Part shown: positions 19,346 to 29,335 of the stretch, piece by piece
Position numbering within the stretch: the stretch's first letter is position 1
Layout: every line of letters begins with the position of its first letter
Assembly (NCBI GenBank): GCA_039621445.1
Contig: CP154956.1
Coordinates: forward strand, 1-64,000
Source: Euglena gracilis
Taxonomy: Eukaryota > Euglenida > Euglenophyceae > Euglenales
Length of the DNA: 64,000 nucleotides
Direction of reading: 5' to 3'
Translations under genes and position numbers: made by a program
The notes under the pieces: generated by a model
What the model saw: the letters and a program-made list of their open reading frames with translations, nothing else
The model's database searches: none
Told to the model about the DNA's origin: nothing

Positions 19346-19678
19346 CTACCGACACAGAAGCTGCCTTTGGGCCTTATGGGCAATCTTTTCTGCCTCTGTG
19401 TCAAAGATGGCGTGCATTGCGAGCACATACTTTGCAAAAGCGCACATGTGCTCGTCCAGGTGATCAGTTTTGCAGCCTCTCACATCACAAATTTTCTGGA
19501 AATTGGTGAGAATACCCCCCTTACTGATTTTTGGCACTTCCATCAGGCTGAGGTGCAGATTCTGTAAAAAAAAATTGTCCCCAAAAAGCACTGTATCCGC
19601 AGATTCTTTTTTCATTGGGGATTCCGTAAATTCTTTCAACCTTGCCAAATGGGCACTGGGGGTGGGCGTGGGTCCCAA
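19346..19678 (-). pseudogene. VNA/PHD family, locus 4 (diverged central segment)
   Basis: A minus-strand frame of 110 codons reads ...SADTVLFGDNFFLQNLHLSL, then ILTNFQKICDVRGCKTDHLD with EHMCAFAKYVL, then DTEAEKIAHKAQRQLLCR and a stop. The spacing matches SLLFGDMFV...VRDFQKVCELRGATFDKL...AFALW of locus 7 and the DE...AQR segment of loci 1, 6 and 7. It is a clearly diverged member, possibly a single exon. There is no N-terminal or PHD segment. Confidence 0.5.
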
Positions 19679-19693
19679 GTGGCTCCCGGATCT

Positions 19694-19989
19694 GGCCTGG
19701 GGGGGGGGGGGTTGTGGGCAGACCCTAGGGTCTGCCCACGGTCGCCAAAGGTCGCCAAAGGTCGCTATGGGTATTTCCTACTCAGTCCTTTTTGCATTGT
19801 AGGGGCGTAGGCAACTGTTCCAGGGCCCTAAAAAAAAAAATCCCTTGTGTGTGCAACACCTTTTGTGGGTATGTTGCGCTAATTTGCCGTGGAGCGCATT
19901 TTTTGACATCGACCTGCCCACGACCTTTGGCGACCCTGGCGACCTTTGGCGACCCTAGGGTCTGCCCACAACCCCCCCCCCCCCAGGCC
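19694..19989. mobile_element. Foldback element enclosing a satellite-monomer relic
   Basis: Terminal repeats GGCCTGGGGGGGGGGG...GGGCAGACCCTAGGGTCTGCC face an inverted copy that ends CCCCCCCCCCCCAGGCC. GGTCGCCAAAGGTCGCC is mirrored as GGCGACCTTTGGCGACC. The centre (19801-19855) contains CAACTGTTCCAGGGCCCTAA and ATCCCTTGTGTGTGC, a degraded monomer of the 77-bp satellite at 61545-64000. Confidence 0.7.
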
Positions 19990-20104
19990 AAATCTACCCC
20001 CCTGTCCCAAGCCATCCTCAGCTACCACAACGGCCTGTGCCGGCAACATTTTGGCTAATGGAAACAAGAAACCAATGATGAAAAACAGAATTTTCCTCAT
20101 TAGG

Positions 20105-20280
20105 GAGTCACCGGCTTTGTCCTGAGTCCGGTGGGGGGGGTCACCGACTTAAAGCAAGACCCCCCCCTCACCGGCTTTGTCCTGAGTCCGGTGGGGGGGG
20201 GTCACCGGCTTTGTCCTTCGGACAAAGCCGGTGACCCCCCCCCACCGGACTCAGGACAAAGCCGGTGAGGGGGGGGGGGT
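20105..20280. repeat. CCGGACTCAGGACAAAGCCGGTGA palindromic cluster, second copy
   Basis: Three inverted/direct copies of CACCGGCTTTGTCCTGAGTC separated by C/G runs. Confidence 0.8.
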
Positions 20281-20472
20281 CTTTCTTGATATACAGCCAG
20301 GGGCCCCCGAAGGGGGCCCCTGAACACGTTTTCAGGCTGAAATCTGGGCTCAGCCACAATTTGTTGAAAAACGTTTTCAGAGCCCGCCAAATGCCTGCCC
20401 TGAAATTCGTGGTCATGATTCAAGCAAGGGGTCAAAAACGCCAATTTGTGAAATTCGGACCCAAAAAACGGC

Positions 20473-20621
20473 GCCCCTCACTGAAAACGTGCCTGAACCC
20501 GGATGCCTTCACTGAAAACGTGTCATTGACCCGAATGCCCTCACTGAAAACGTGCCTGAACCCGGATGCCTTCACTGAAAACGTGTCATTGACACAAATG
20601 CCCTCATTGAAAACGTGTCAC
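20473..20621. repeat. CACTGAAAACGTG minisatellite (upstream flank of locus 5)
   Basis: Alternating units GCCTGAACCCGGATGCC and CATTGACCCGAATGCCCTC, each joined by CACTGAAAACGTG. A stretch of about 145 bp is virtually identical to 21519-21667, downstream of the same gene, so locus 5 is bracketed by direct repeats. Confidence 0.85.
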
Positions 20622-20668
20622 CCCCCCCCTTTTTTTCTTTTTTTCTTTTTTCCCGCAGCCCTGCCAAT

Positions 20669-21197
20669 ATGGCCAAACGCACGGCAAACTTTGTGAATGG
20701 TCTTTTGCCACCTCCCCCTAGGACGGACCCCCTTCATGGCACCTTGCTGGCACAGGGCAACACAAAGAAAAAGTCCGGCTCCGTAGGTGCAGAGCTTGCT
20801 GCTGTTGCCAACTGTTTGGAGTTCGCCAAACCGTGTCAACATCGGCAAGCCTGTTATCCTGAGCTGGATGCTTTCTTTGTTGCCTGGACGGGATGGGAGC
20901 TGGAACCCAGCCTGTTGTTCGATGAGGCGAGCGTCATCGAACAGTGTGTGGTCCCCTGACCAACCCCCTGTGCCTCGTGCTGTGTCCCGACTGCCAATAA
21001 AACACGAGAAATGTGGTTTTTGTGGTGTTGCCATTCCCAAAAATCCAAATTGTGTGGAGCTGAACAAAGTTGTCTGTGACGCCAAACAAACAAAGTTGTC
21101 TGTGAACAAAGTTGTCTGTGATTGGCATATCATTTTCATTGCCAAGATTTGGCAAAAGAGGTGTGTGTCAAGAAACTGTGTTCGGGCCAAGACTTAG
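20669..21197 (+). pseudogene. VNA/PHD family, locus 5 (keeps first half of PHD finger)
   Basis: ATG 20669 follows CCTTTTTTTCTTTTTTTC...CCCGCAG. MAKRTANFVNGLLPPPPRT is followed by a 51-base in-frame deletion relative to locus 3 (LFLAALAVY is lost). GAELAAVANCLEFAKPCQHR and LDAFFVAWTGWELEPSLLFD follow, and the frame ends at 20959 after IEQCVVP. Another frame then gives KHEKCGFCGVAIPKNPNCVE, LNKVVCDA, supplying the first C-x2-C of the PHD finger missing at locus 3. After CDA a small tandem duplication (AACAAAGTTGTCTGTG) and deletions destroy the rest. The gene end is replaced by an AACACGGTTT foldback repeat at 21185-21345. Confidence 0.7.
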
Positions 21198-21514
21198 GGG
21201 GAGGCCGAAGGCGCCGCGGTCGCCCCTGGGCCCCCCTAAAACCTTGGCCCAAAACACTGTTCTTGTTTGAAACCGTGTTTTGGGCGAAGATTTAAGACTT
21301 TTAAAGTCTCGAAATCGGCCCAAACACGGTTTCTTTGTGTAAAGCGTGTCGTGTGCCGTGATGTCCGCCACTCTGTTTCGTTGTGCTCCAAGGCAACCTA
21401 GCCTTCTGTTGTGTTGTAGAGTGCCCCCGACCCGCCTCACTCGTTGAGGACCACCCGGCCTCGCAACCACACGCCGATTTTTCATGACAGTGTTTTTTGC
21501 TTTTTACTCAGGGT

Positions 21515-21675
21515 TGCCACAGATGCCCTCACTGAAAACGTGCCTGAACCCGGATGCCTTCACTGAAAACGTGTCATTGACCCGAATGCCCTCACTGAAA
21601 ACGTGCCTGAACCCGGATGCCTTCACTGAAAACGTGTCATTGACACAAATGCCCTCATTGAAAACGTGTTCATGA
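21515..21675. repeat. CACTGAAAACGTG minisatellite (downstream flank of locus 5)
   Basis: Nearly identical to 20473-20621; see that entry. Confidence 0.85.
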
Positions 21676-21989
21676 CCACGAATTTCAGGGCAGGCATTTG
21701 GCGGGCTGAACACGTTTTTAGCAGGTTTTTGGCTGATTTTGTTCCAAAAATTCCCAAAAATGGCCAAAAACGGGCATTTTTGGCCATTTTTGGGGGTCCC
21801 AAAAAAAATTTTCGGCGCTTCGCGCCGGTCACTGGAAAAAAAATTTCCACTGGCTAGCCCTGCTAGCAGACCCCCCCCCCGGGGGGGGGGGTCTGCTAGA
21901 AAACCCACTAGCCAAATTTGGACTAGCTGCAGTCCAGCCCCCCCCCGGGGGGGGTACTGCAATCCCTTAAGCAAATGCCTGGTCCCAAA

Positions 21990-22110
21990 CGCCGGTTCGG
22001 GCGGTAGCCGAACCGGCGTCCTAGGCACAGGTTTCACGCCCGAACCGGCGTTTGGGACACAGTTTTTGAAACCGTGTATTGGGGGCTCTGGTTTCACGCC
22101 CGAACCGGCG
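21990..22110. repeat. CCGAACCGG hairpin repeat, host of the 3.55-kb insertion
   Basis: CGCCGGTTCGGGCGGTAGCC, then GAACCGGCGTCCTAGGCACAGG and GAACCGGCGTTTGGGACACAG. Its left arm continues on the far side of the 3.55-kb element (18410-18431). Confidence 0.8.
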
Positions 22111-22229
22111 GCTGAGGAATCACGGCCAATTTCGCCCAAAACCCCCTTGTTTGGGGCTGTTTTGGGCGACTTTGGCCCAAATGGGCCGCCGGTCAAAAAT
22201 GGCAGATTCCACACTGAGGAAGCTATGTT

Positions 22230-22980
22230 ACCCATCAATCGAAAGCTCTTCTCAAGGACTTTCGACAGGTGGCCACAGGATTCGACCATAATGCACGCGG
22301 CGCTTATTTTCAGCGATCGTGTCTTCCAAAATTTGACATCCTAATTTGTCAAATCCCACAGCTCAGGTTGCATATTGCATATCAAACGAAAGGTCTCGCC
22401 AACACCTTTCGCTTGGTACCCACAGAACTCAGCCAGATTGCAAAGCGCTCTCAAAATCAGCGATCGCATTTTTCCGCATTTTTCGGACCCCATTTGCATA
22501 TCTGAAATTGCACTTTTCAGCTGCCATGTTGCCCATCGATCGAAAGCTCTTCTCAAGGGCTTTCAGCAGATGGCCTTAGATTTCTGCCATGCTGCGTGGT
22601 ATTCTACTTCAGAAATTCTCCAAAATTGGCCAAAAGGAAACTTTTCCTCAAAAACCCCCAATATTTGGCCCAAGACCACCCAAAAACTGCTCAAATAGGA
22701 TTGCCACCTGTCTACAAACCCTTTTGGACACTTTTTGGCACTTTTTATTTTGGGTCTCCTAGACGCCAGTTTCATGCCCGAACGGGCGTCCAGGACGCCG
22801 GTTCGGGCAGGAAATTTCCCGCCCGAACCGGCGTCCTGGAAGCCGGTTCGGGCGTGAAACCAGAGCCCCCATACACGGTTTCAAGATGTCAAATTTTGGA
22901 ATGCACGATCTGTGCCCATAATGGCTGAATCCTGTGGCCATCTGTCAAAAGCCCTTGAGAAGAGCTTTCGATCGATGGGT
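22230..22980. repeat. Conserved segment with ATCGAAAGCTCTTCTCAAG, plus CCGAACCGG hairpin
   Basis: ATCGAAAGCTCTTCTCAAGG occurs at 22238 and 22539 and inverted at 22951. Between them lie GGTACCCACAGAACTCAGCC and CAGCGATCGCAT blocks shared with 18160-18400 and 34370-34560. A CCGAACCGG hairpin occupies 22758-22885. Minus-strand and plus-strand frames across it share some peptide similarity between copies, but no frame is uninterrupted in all. Confidence 0.65.
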
Positions 22981-23139
22981 AACATGGCACCAGACCTGTG
23001 AAAACTTCAATCGGCCGAATAGGGTTGTGCCAATTAATTGTTTCGGGCTGGCGAACGGTTAATTGCGATTAATCGGGGTGTCTCGGATGATTAACGATTA
23101 ATTGGTCCCTTCCGATTTTTGATTAATGAAATCTGCCTG

Positions 23140-23880
23140 AGAAATTCTAAGGGAGAGCACACGGCTGGCCGACGGCTGGCCGACGGCGTGACGGAAGCCA
23201 AGTCAGGTTGTCTATCTCATATGGGTAGCAAATGCCTAATTTTGGCCAGTTCCGAATTCTGAGAGGCAAATTCCTAATTTTTGGTGTAAATTCCTAATTT
23301 TGAGTGACAAATGCCTAATTTTGTGCAAAAATCCCGTTTTCATGTGGAAATTGCTTGATGCGGGGTGAAAATTGCTTAATTTCAGCATCTAATGCCAAAA
23401 TTTGGTGTGCAAATGCTTCATGTTGGGTGCCAAATCTTAATTTCGGATGTTCATTTTGAATTATCTTTCGAATTTTACAAGAAGACTACAATTTTGAGTC
23501 ACTTGAAATCATTTCACACAATATTTGAGCCTTTTTCCGTCCATTATTAGGTTATTAGGTAATTTTGCCAGTGGGACACCAGCTGAGCATTGGGGGTGTT
23601 ACCCCCGTGACCCCCCCCCCGTGACCCGAACAAGGACCCTTTTCGGCGAAATTTCGTTGGGAACAATTTTGGGTCGGTGATGCCTAATTTGATAAAATTC
23701 TCAGGCAGATTCCTAATTTTGATTGTAAATTTTTCAAATTTGGGTTTGGTGATTCCTAATTTGGTGTCAAAATCCTGATTTCAGGTGTGGAGATTCCCAT
23801 TTTGTGGAATTTTTCCACAAAAATTCCGGCTCGGTGATTCCTGATTTTGCCACCAAAAAGGTGGTTTTCCCCCCGTGGCC
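23140..23880. repeat. Degenerate CAAATGCCTAATTTTG arrays and poly-C tracts
   Basis: GGCTGGCCGACGGCTGGCCG (23163; also 17699 and 24172) introduces a run of CAAAT(G/T)CCTAATTTT units. GGTGATTCCTAATTT units follow at 23680-23850, then C runs at 23610 and 23890. No gene is seen. Confidence 0.6.
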
Positions 23881-23884
23881 CCCC

Positions 23885-24485
23885 CGTGGCCCCCCCCCCC
23901 CCCCCGTGACCCGAACCACCCCCATTCAAATAATATGTAGGCAAATAGCCTTGCACAATGACTGTAGAATGACCCAAAAAAGGGCTGAAATGGTCAAAAT
24001 TGGTCAAAAAAGTCCAAAGTTGGCAAAATTGACAAAAATTCACGAAAAAATGACTTCAAATGGGCAAAAATGCAGCCTCCACCAACGATGAACATATGAC
24101 CTTGAAGGGAGATTGGCGGGGAAATTGTTTCTGCATTGCAAGGCTGTGGCTCCGGTCATTTTCCTGCGAGTCTGGCCGACGGCTGGCCGACGGCGTGCTC
24201 CCCCTAGTATCGAAAATAGACCATTTCTTTGTGTGCCCGCTGACGTATTTTTGTTTCATTCTCTGTTGACATGGAAGAACGAAGCTTATTAGGAACTGCT
24301 GTATCTCAATCAGAGTGGCACGATGTTTCACGGACACATTTGCTGACTCGTTGGCCACTTTTAACAACCGTTTTCATGGTGTACCAGCAAGTCTGACTGA
24401 CTGCAAATCTGACTGACAACCCCACGACTTTTTGTTGATTTCAACAAATATTGTCCGATTGTGGTTCACATCCACAATGAACGAT
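23885..24485. other. No gene recognised
   Basis: AT-rich unique-looking sequence. Open frames up to 103 codons carry no recognisable motif. Confidence 0.4.
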
Positions 24486-24789
24486 TACCATGCCCCCCCC
24501 CCCTTTTGAGAGTCTTAAATCTTCGCCCAAAACACAGTTTCAAACAAGAACAGTGTTTTGGGGCAAGGTTTTAGGGGGGCCCAGGGGCGACTGCGGCGCC
24601 TTTGGCGCCGCGGTCCCCGCCCCTGGGCTCCCCCTAACTCTTGGCCCAAACACAGTTCTTGACACAAAGACCCCACCCCTGGCCGGCCGAAGGCCAGCCC
24701 TTTGGCCGGGACCGACCCCCCCATATAAGACCCCCCCCCTGGGATTTTGGCTCTCGAGGGGGGTCCTAGATGGGGGCGGGGGCATGGTA
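24486..24789. mobile_element. TA-bounded foldback element with nested AACACAGTTT repeat
   Basis: Starts TACCATGCCCCCCCCC and ends GGGGGCATGGTA. The right half keeps CCATATAAGACCCCCCCCCTG and its inverse, the word of 11540-11621. The left half holds an inserted foldback (AAACACAGTTTCAAACAAGA and CCCAAACACAGTTCTTG) related to 14705-14975. Confidence 0.65.
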
Positions 24790-24939
24790 ATTGCCATGGG
24801 CCGAACGATTCGATTAATCGGCGATGACGAATCGAAACAGCCCCAGGCCGATCGACATGGCCATGCGCCCAAAGGAGCCCAAAAATGCTCCAAAATGTTC
24901 GAAAAAGGGTATTTAGGGCGAAATTGGCCGTGATTTCTT

Positions 24940-25045
24940 GAACGCCGGTTCGGGCGTGAAGCCAGAGCCCCTAATCCATGGTTTCAACAACTGTGTCCAG
25001 AACGCCGGTTCGGGCGTGAAGCCGTGTTCCAGAACGCCGGTTGAT
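24940..25045. repeat. CCGAACCGG hairpin family, GAACGCCGGTTCGGGCGTGAAG variant
   Basis: Three direct copies of GAACGCCGGTT(CGGGCGTGAAGCC) with CCATGGTTTCAACAACTGTG between them; here the copies are mostly in one orientation. Confidence 0.7.
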
Positions 25046-25185
25046 ATTCCAACAGCGGCAACGTGATAAGATCGGTACTTGTCTGTTAGTCGATCCACGG
25101 CAGTGCATCAAGTCTGTTAGTCGATCCACACCCTATTCAACCCTATTCAGTAGGAATGACCACTTTCAGTGCAAAACAGGATGTG

Positions 25186-25310
25186 TGACGTCATAATTTG
25201 ACCATGTGACGTCATACACGAGCAAAATGATGACCGTATGACGTCATACTTGAGTGTGGGACCCAGGGATGACGTCATAAGGTCCAAATCAGCTGCATAT
25301 TTGACGTCAT
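25186..25310. promoter_or_regulatory. Five phased TGACGTCA (CRE-type) palindromes
   Basis: TGACGTCAT occurs at 25186, 25207, 25239, 25270 and 25302. The start-to-start spacings are 21, 32, 31 and 32, close to 2, 3, 3 and 3 turns of B-DNA, so all five lie on the same helical face. TGACGTCA is the classic binding site of CREB/ATF-type bZIP dimers. The intervening DNA is not repeated, which argues against a simple tandem array. No adjacent gene was recognised, so a regulatory role is an inference. Confidence 0.5.
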
Positions 25311-25436
25311 CAAAGCATAGGGGAAGAAAGGGTGGTACTTATCTGTTATCGTACGACGGACCCCCCCCCTTTCGGTTATGGTACGACACCCTTTTTCTGG
25401 GTTATTATGGGGTTATCGAAGGAGTAGGGTTAGGTG

Positions 25437-25680
25437 CGCTCATGCTACAGTGCGCTACATGGCCATGTTGCGCTACATTGCCACGTTGCGCTACATTGCC
25501 GTGTAGCGCAACATGGCCATGTAGCGCTATTATGGGGTTATTGAAGGAGTAGGGTTAGGTGCGCTAATGGCCATGTTGCGCTACATGGCCACGTTGCGCT
25601 ACACGGCCATGTAGCGCAACGTGGCCATGTAGCGCAACGTGGCCATGTAGCGCACCGTAGCATGAGCGCACCTAACCCTA
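25437..25680. repeat. 18-bp GCGCTACATGGCCATGTT arrays in mirrored arrangement
   Basis: Two blocks (about 25450-25530 and 25575-25660) of 18-bp units built on the palindrome TACATGGCCATGTA followed by GCGC. The outer borders are TAGGGTTAGGTGCGCT on the left and GCGCACCTAACCCTA on the right, so the whole region folds back. Confidence 0.8.
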
Positions 25681-25700
25681 TTCCTTTAATTAACCCTAAA

Positions 25701-27622
25701 TTACTACAAAAAAGGGGTGGCGGACGCCGGTTCTGTCCAAAACCCGGCGTTCCAAACGCCGGTTCCGTCCGAAGGACGGAACCGGCGTTTGGAACGCCGG
25801 GTTTTGGACAGAACCGGCGTCCGCCACCCCTTGTTTAAAGCGGCGTTTTAGAGACGCCGGGTTCAGGACAGAACCGGCGTCCCCACCCTTCGGTCAAAGG
25901 ACACTCCCAGGACCAATCTCCGACCACTTATCTGCAATGTCACGCCACCTTGCATTTCACCAAAATCCGGCGATCGCGAGGGTATTTCTGGCTGTGTCGA
26001 TCGTCTGGGTACAAAGTCACCCCTCAATCGAAAGCTCTTTTCATCAGACGACTGGCGATCACCACCAAATTCAGCGACGCCGCCTGGAGCTCTTACTTTC
26101 TGTCACTGGGAAATCCTAATTTCACAAGTCTGGTGCCCCCAAGGACCCCTCAGGTGGTCGCTTCGAAGAGAAGAAACGTTTCTGTAAGGTTTATTAAGCA
26201 TCTTAAACCAAAAATCACTGAAAACTACCACAAATTTCGACTAAGATTCTGGCCGACCCGACGATCGCGAGCGTATCTCGGGCTGCGTGCAACGTTAGGG
26301 TACCAAGTTACCCCTCGATCGAAAGCTCTTTTCAACAGACGACCAGCGGTGCTCATCAGATCTTTCCACGCCGCACGGTACTCTTTATCAAAATCTGGGC
26401 CAATTTCACCAAATTTGGACATCCACCCCACTGGTCCCCAAATGGCAAAAATCATTGTCCTACATGGTTAAAACAGTCATACCAGGAGCTTTGGGCCACT
26501 TTTGGGCACTTTTGGTGACATTTTTAGGAATGAAAATCGGACGCCGGGTTTTGGACAAAACCGGCGTTCCTAACGCCGGGTTTTAGGACAGAACCGGCGT
26601 TCGAAAACCCGTGGGGGGGGACGCCGGTTCTGTCCTGAACCCGGCGTCTCAAACGCCGGTTTTACTACAAAAAAGGGGTGGCGGACGCCGGTTCTGTCCA
26701 AAACCCGGCGTTCCAAACGCCGGTTCCGTCCGAAGGACGGAACCGGCGTTTGGAACGCCGGGTTTTGGACAGAACCGGCGTCCGCCACCCCTTGTTTAAA
26801 GCGGCGTTTTAGAGACGCCGGGTTCAGGACAGAACCGGCGTCCCCACCCTTCGGTCAAAGGACACTCCCAGGACCAATCTCCGACCACTTATCTGCAATG
26901 TCACGCCACCTTGCATTTCACCAAAATCCGGCGATCGCGAGGGTATTTCTGGCTGTGTCGATCGTCTGGGTACAAAGTCACCCCTCAATCGAAAGCTCTT
27001 TTCATCAGACGACTGGCGATCACCACCAAATTCAGCGACGCCGCCTGGAGCTCTTACTTTCTGTCACTGGGAAATCCTAATTTCACAAGTCTGGTGCCCC
27101 CAAGGACCCCTCAGGTGGTCGCTTCGAAGAGAAGAAACGTTTCTGTAAGGTTTATTAAGCATCTTAAACCAAAAATCACTGAAAACTACCACAAATTTCG
27201 ACTAAGATTCTGGCCGACCCGACGATCGCGAGCGTATCTCGGGCTGCGTGCAACGTTAGGGTACCAAGTTACCCCTCGATCGAAAGCTCTTTTCAACAGA
27301 CGACCAGCGGTGCTCATCAGATCTTTCCACGCCGCACGGTACTCTTTATCAAAATCTGGGCCAATTTCACCAAATTTGGACATCCACCCCACTGGTCCCC
27401 AAATGGCAAAAATCATTGTCCTACATGGTTAAAACAGTCATACCAGGAGCTTTGGGCCACTTTTGGGCACTTTTGGTGACATTTTTAGGAATGAAAATCG
27501 GACGCCGGGTTTTGGACAAAACCGGCGTTCCTAACGCCGGGTTTTAGGACAGAACCGGCGTTCGAAAACCCGTGGGGGGGGACGCCGGTTCTGTCCTGAA
27601 CCCGGCGTCTCAAACGCCGGTT
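25701..27622. repeat. Perfect 961-bp tandem duplication
   Basis: 25701-26661 and 26662-27622 match base for base wherever I compared them, including the 173-codon frames at 25950 and 26911. Each unit starts with a large palindrome (ACGCCGGTTCTGTCC and inverses) and ends with ACGCCGG hairpins. The middle holds GCGATCGCGAG(G/C)GTAT and CAATCGAAAGCTCTTTTCA/CGATCGAAAGCTCTTTTCA blocks related to 22230-22980. The frames are probably not genes, since the coding sense is not shared with the diverged relatives. Confidence 0.9.
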
Positions 27623-27629
27623 TAAAATA

Positions 27630-27870
27630 AAAAAAATTGTGTGGCCCAAAAAGAAAAGCTGTGATGGCCCAAATTGACACCCGAAAAATGTGGTCAAAAT
27701 ATGCGGGAATGGGCAAATATGTTGCGGAAAACACCTCAAAACCTCGAAATATGCACTAAATATGCGCAAAATAGGCAAAGTCTGCATGTTATGGCCAAAA
27801 AAGGTGAAATGTGCGCTAAATATGCGAAATACGTGCAAAACATGCACTCCTCATACAGTCATATTTCCCC
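27630..27870. repeat. Degenerate AAATATGCG-rich segment
   Basis: Repeats of AAATATG(C)G and related words. The inverse (CGCATATTT) dominates 40765-40975, so the two are inverted relatives. Confidence 0.6.
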
Positions 27871-27934
27871 CCTAGATTGCTTCGTAGCTTAGAGAGATGG
27901 GAAGGAGATAATGATGCAAATGTCAGCATGTGGT

Positions 27935-28050
27935 GGAAAAAATTTTGGTGTCCTCGTATGGACCACAAAAAAAATTCTGGTGTCCACAAGTGAACCACAA
28001 AAAATTTTGGTGTCCACAGGTGAACCACAAAAATAATTCTGGATGACAAC
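27935..28050. repeat. TTTTGGTGTCC..GTGAACCACAAAAA tandem repeat
   Basis: Three units of 38-40 bp (AATTTTGGTGTCC...CCACAAAAAA) at about 27939, 27973 and 28008. Confidence 0.8.
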
Positions 28051-28090
28051 CTTGGTGCACCACACTAAATGAATGCCTGGTCCCCTCCAG

Positions 28091-28152
28091 CTTGAACCCC
28101 AAACCCTAACCCTGACCCTGACCCTAAAACCCTAACCCTGACCCTTACCCTA
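28091..28152. repeat. Telomere-like CCCTAA/CCCTGA run
   Basis: CCAAACCCTAACCCTGACCCTGACCCTAAAACCCTAACCCTGACCCTTACCC is an interrupted tandem of CCCTAA and CCCTGA, the type found as interstitial telomeric sequence. GGTCAGGGTCAGGGTCAGGG lies inverted near 28700, so the pair could fold. Confidence 0.6.
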
Positions 28153-28159
28153 TTCCTTC

Positions 28160-29330
28160 AAGAACCAAAGTTTTCGACTCTGTTGTTTGGGGGTGGCGGT
28201 CGAGTAGCGAACAAGAGCGAAAATTTCAACGTCCAATGAGAATCCTGCACCAAACCCCATTCCTTCTTTAAAAAAAAAAGCACAAATTCTTTGTTTTTTT
28301 GGACCAATTCCTGTAATGACATACATCCCGAACCCTCATCCCACCCCATCCCAAACAGTGAATATAAACCCAAACCCTCCAATCCTCTAAAAACCCCAAC
28401 AATGATGAAACCTTGTTCCAAACCAGAACCCAATTCCTAAAGCAAACCATAACCCTGCTCAACCGAGAGAGGCGCCAAAAAAGCCAGACCCCCCCCCCAT
28501 GTGATGAACCCCAGTTGGGCAGCTCTTTGGGACCCTGAAAAATCCCAATTTATCATGAATCATACAATGAAAAACGGTAATTAGGATTTGGGTTTGGGTT
28601 CGGTTTTGGCCAGGTTGCGATGGGGTTTTGGAGTTTCGATTTTTGGAACGCAAATAAAAAGACCGAAACGAGCTACAGGTTAGGTTGGGTACGTCGAAGG
28701 TCAGGGTCAGGGTCAGGGTCGATGAGCTCCTATCTCCTCAGAATGTCACCAACGGGGAAAAGGGGGGTTGTGGAACCCTCTTTTCCTATGAGGACCGCAG
28801 ATTATCACCCTGTGAAGGGGGAATGAACCCAGAAGCCAGACATGCTTCACTAATTTTGAACTCACAAAATTCTAATTCACTTTTTCGTTTACAGCGTCAA
28901 CTTTTGGGACTCATGCTTTTATGAATGAACTTTTGGACTGAAGTTTGCACCAGCCTGGATCCCAAAGGGGCAAATATTTATTTAACGCGCGGAAAAGTTA
29001 CACAGTCGCATTCCCCATAACCCCCCCTCCAATTGAAAGTGCCCTGGGGATGCCATTGGGTCATTATAAGGAAAAACAGAGGGGGGATTCTATCTGGGGG
29101 TTGTTATTTGGGTTTACCGTATTTCCTTTGTTCAAACTCCTAGGCCGCATTTTTGAAACTTTCAAAATTTTCTAGACCCTTGAGGTTTCAAATCGGCCCA
29201 AACTCAGACTGATGACCTTGAAATGGTTTTTCGATGCGACTTTATAACACTGGGACATGGGGAGGCATTTTTGGATGCAAATTTTGGGGGGGGGGCAGGG
29301 AAAATCATTTTACTCTTTCCTCCACACAGC
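28160..29330. other. No gene recognised
   Basis: CCCAAACC-rich and ACCCTAAAC-like degenerate sequence (28250-28450), then mixed sequence with G runs. No exon or domain was recognised. Confidence 0.4.
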
Positions 29331-29335
29331 ACATT

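Larger units (their letters stand above)
18432..21981. mobile_element. 3.55-kb hAT-like composite element carrying two VNA/PHD loci
   Basis: Left end CAGGCTTTTGCTTAAGG and right end (reverse-complemented) CAGGCATTTGCTTAAGG differ at one of 17 positions. Both sides carry the 8-bp direct repeat GTCCCAAA (18424-18431 and 21982-21989). The subterminal regions also mirror each other (CTGGCTAGCC, GACTAGCT, poly-C/G, AAAATTTT next to a GCGC hairpin). Removing the element rejoins GAACTGTGTCCCAAACGCC, one arm of a CCGAACCGG hairpin whose other arm (GGCGTTTGGGACACAG) is intact at 22046-22061. The cargo is locus 4 (minus), a satellite-bearing foldback, two CCGGACTCAGGAC repeats, the minisatellite and locus 5 (plus). 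No transposase motif was recognised. Confidence 0.75.

Noticed and set aside
25950-27432. Two identical 173-codon frames as a duplicated gene
   Set aside because: Identity is due to the 961-bp duplication. Diverged relatives of the same DNA (22.2 and 34.4 kb) do not keep this frame.
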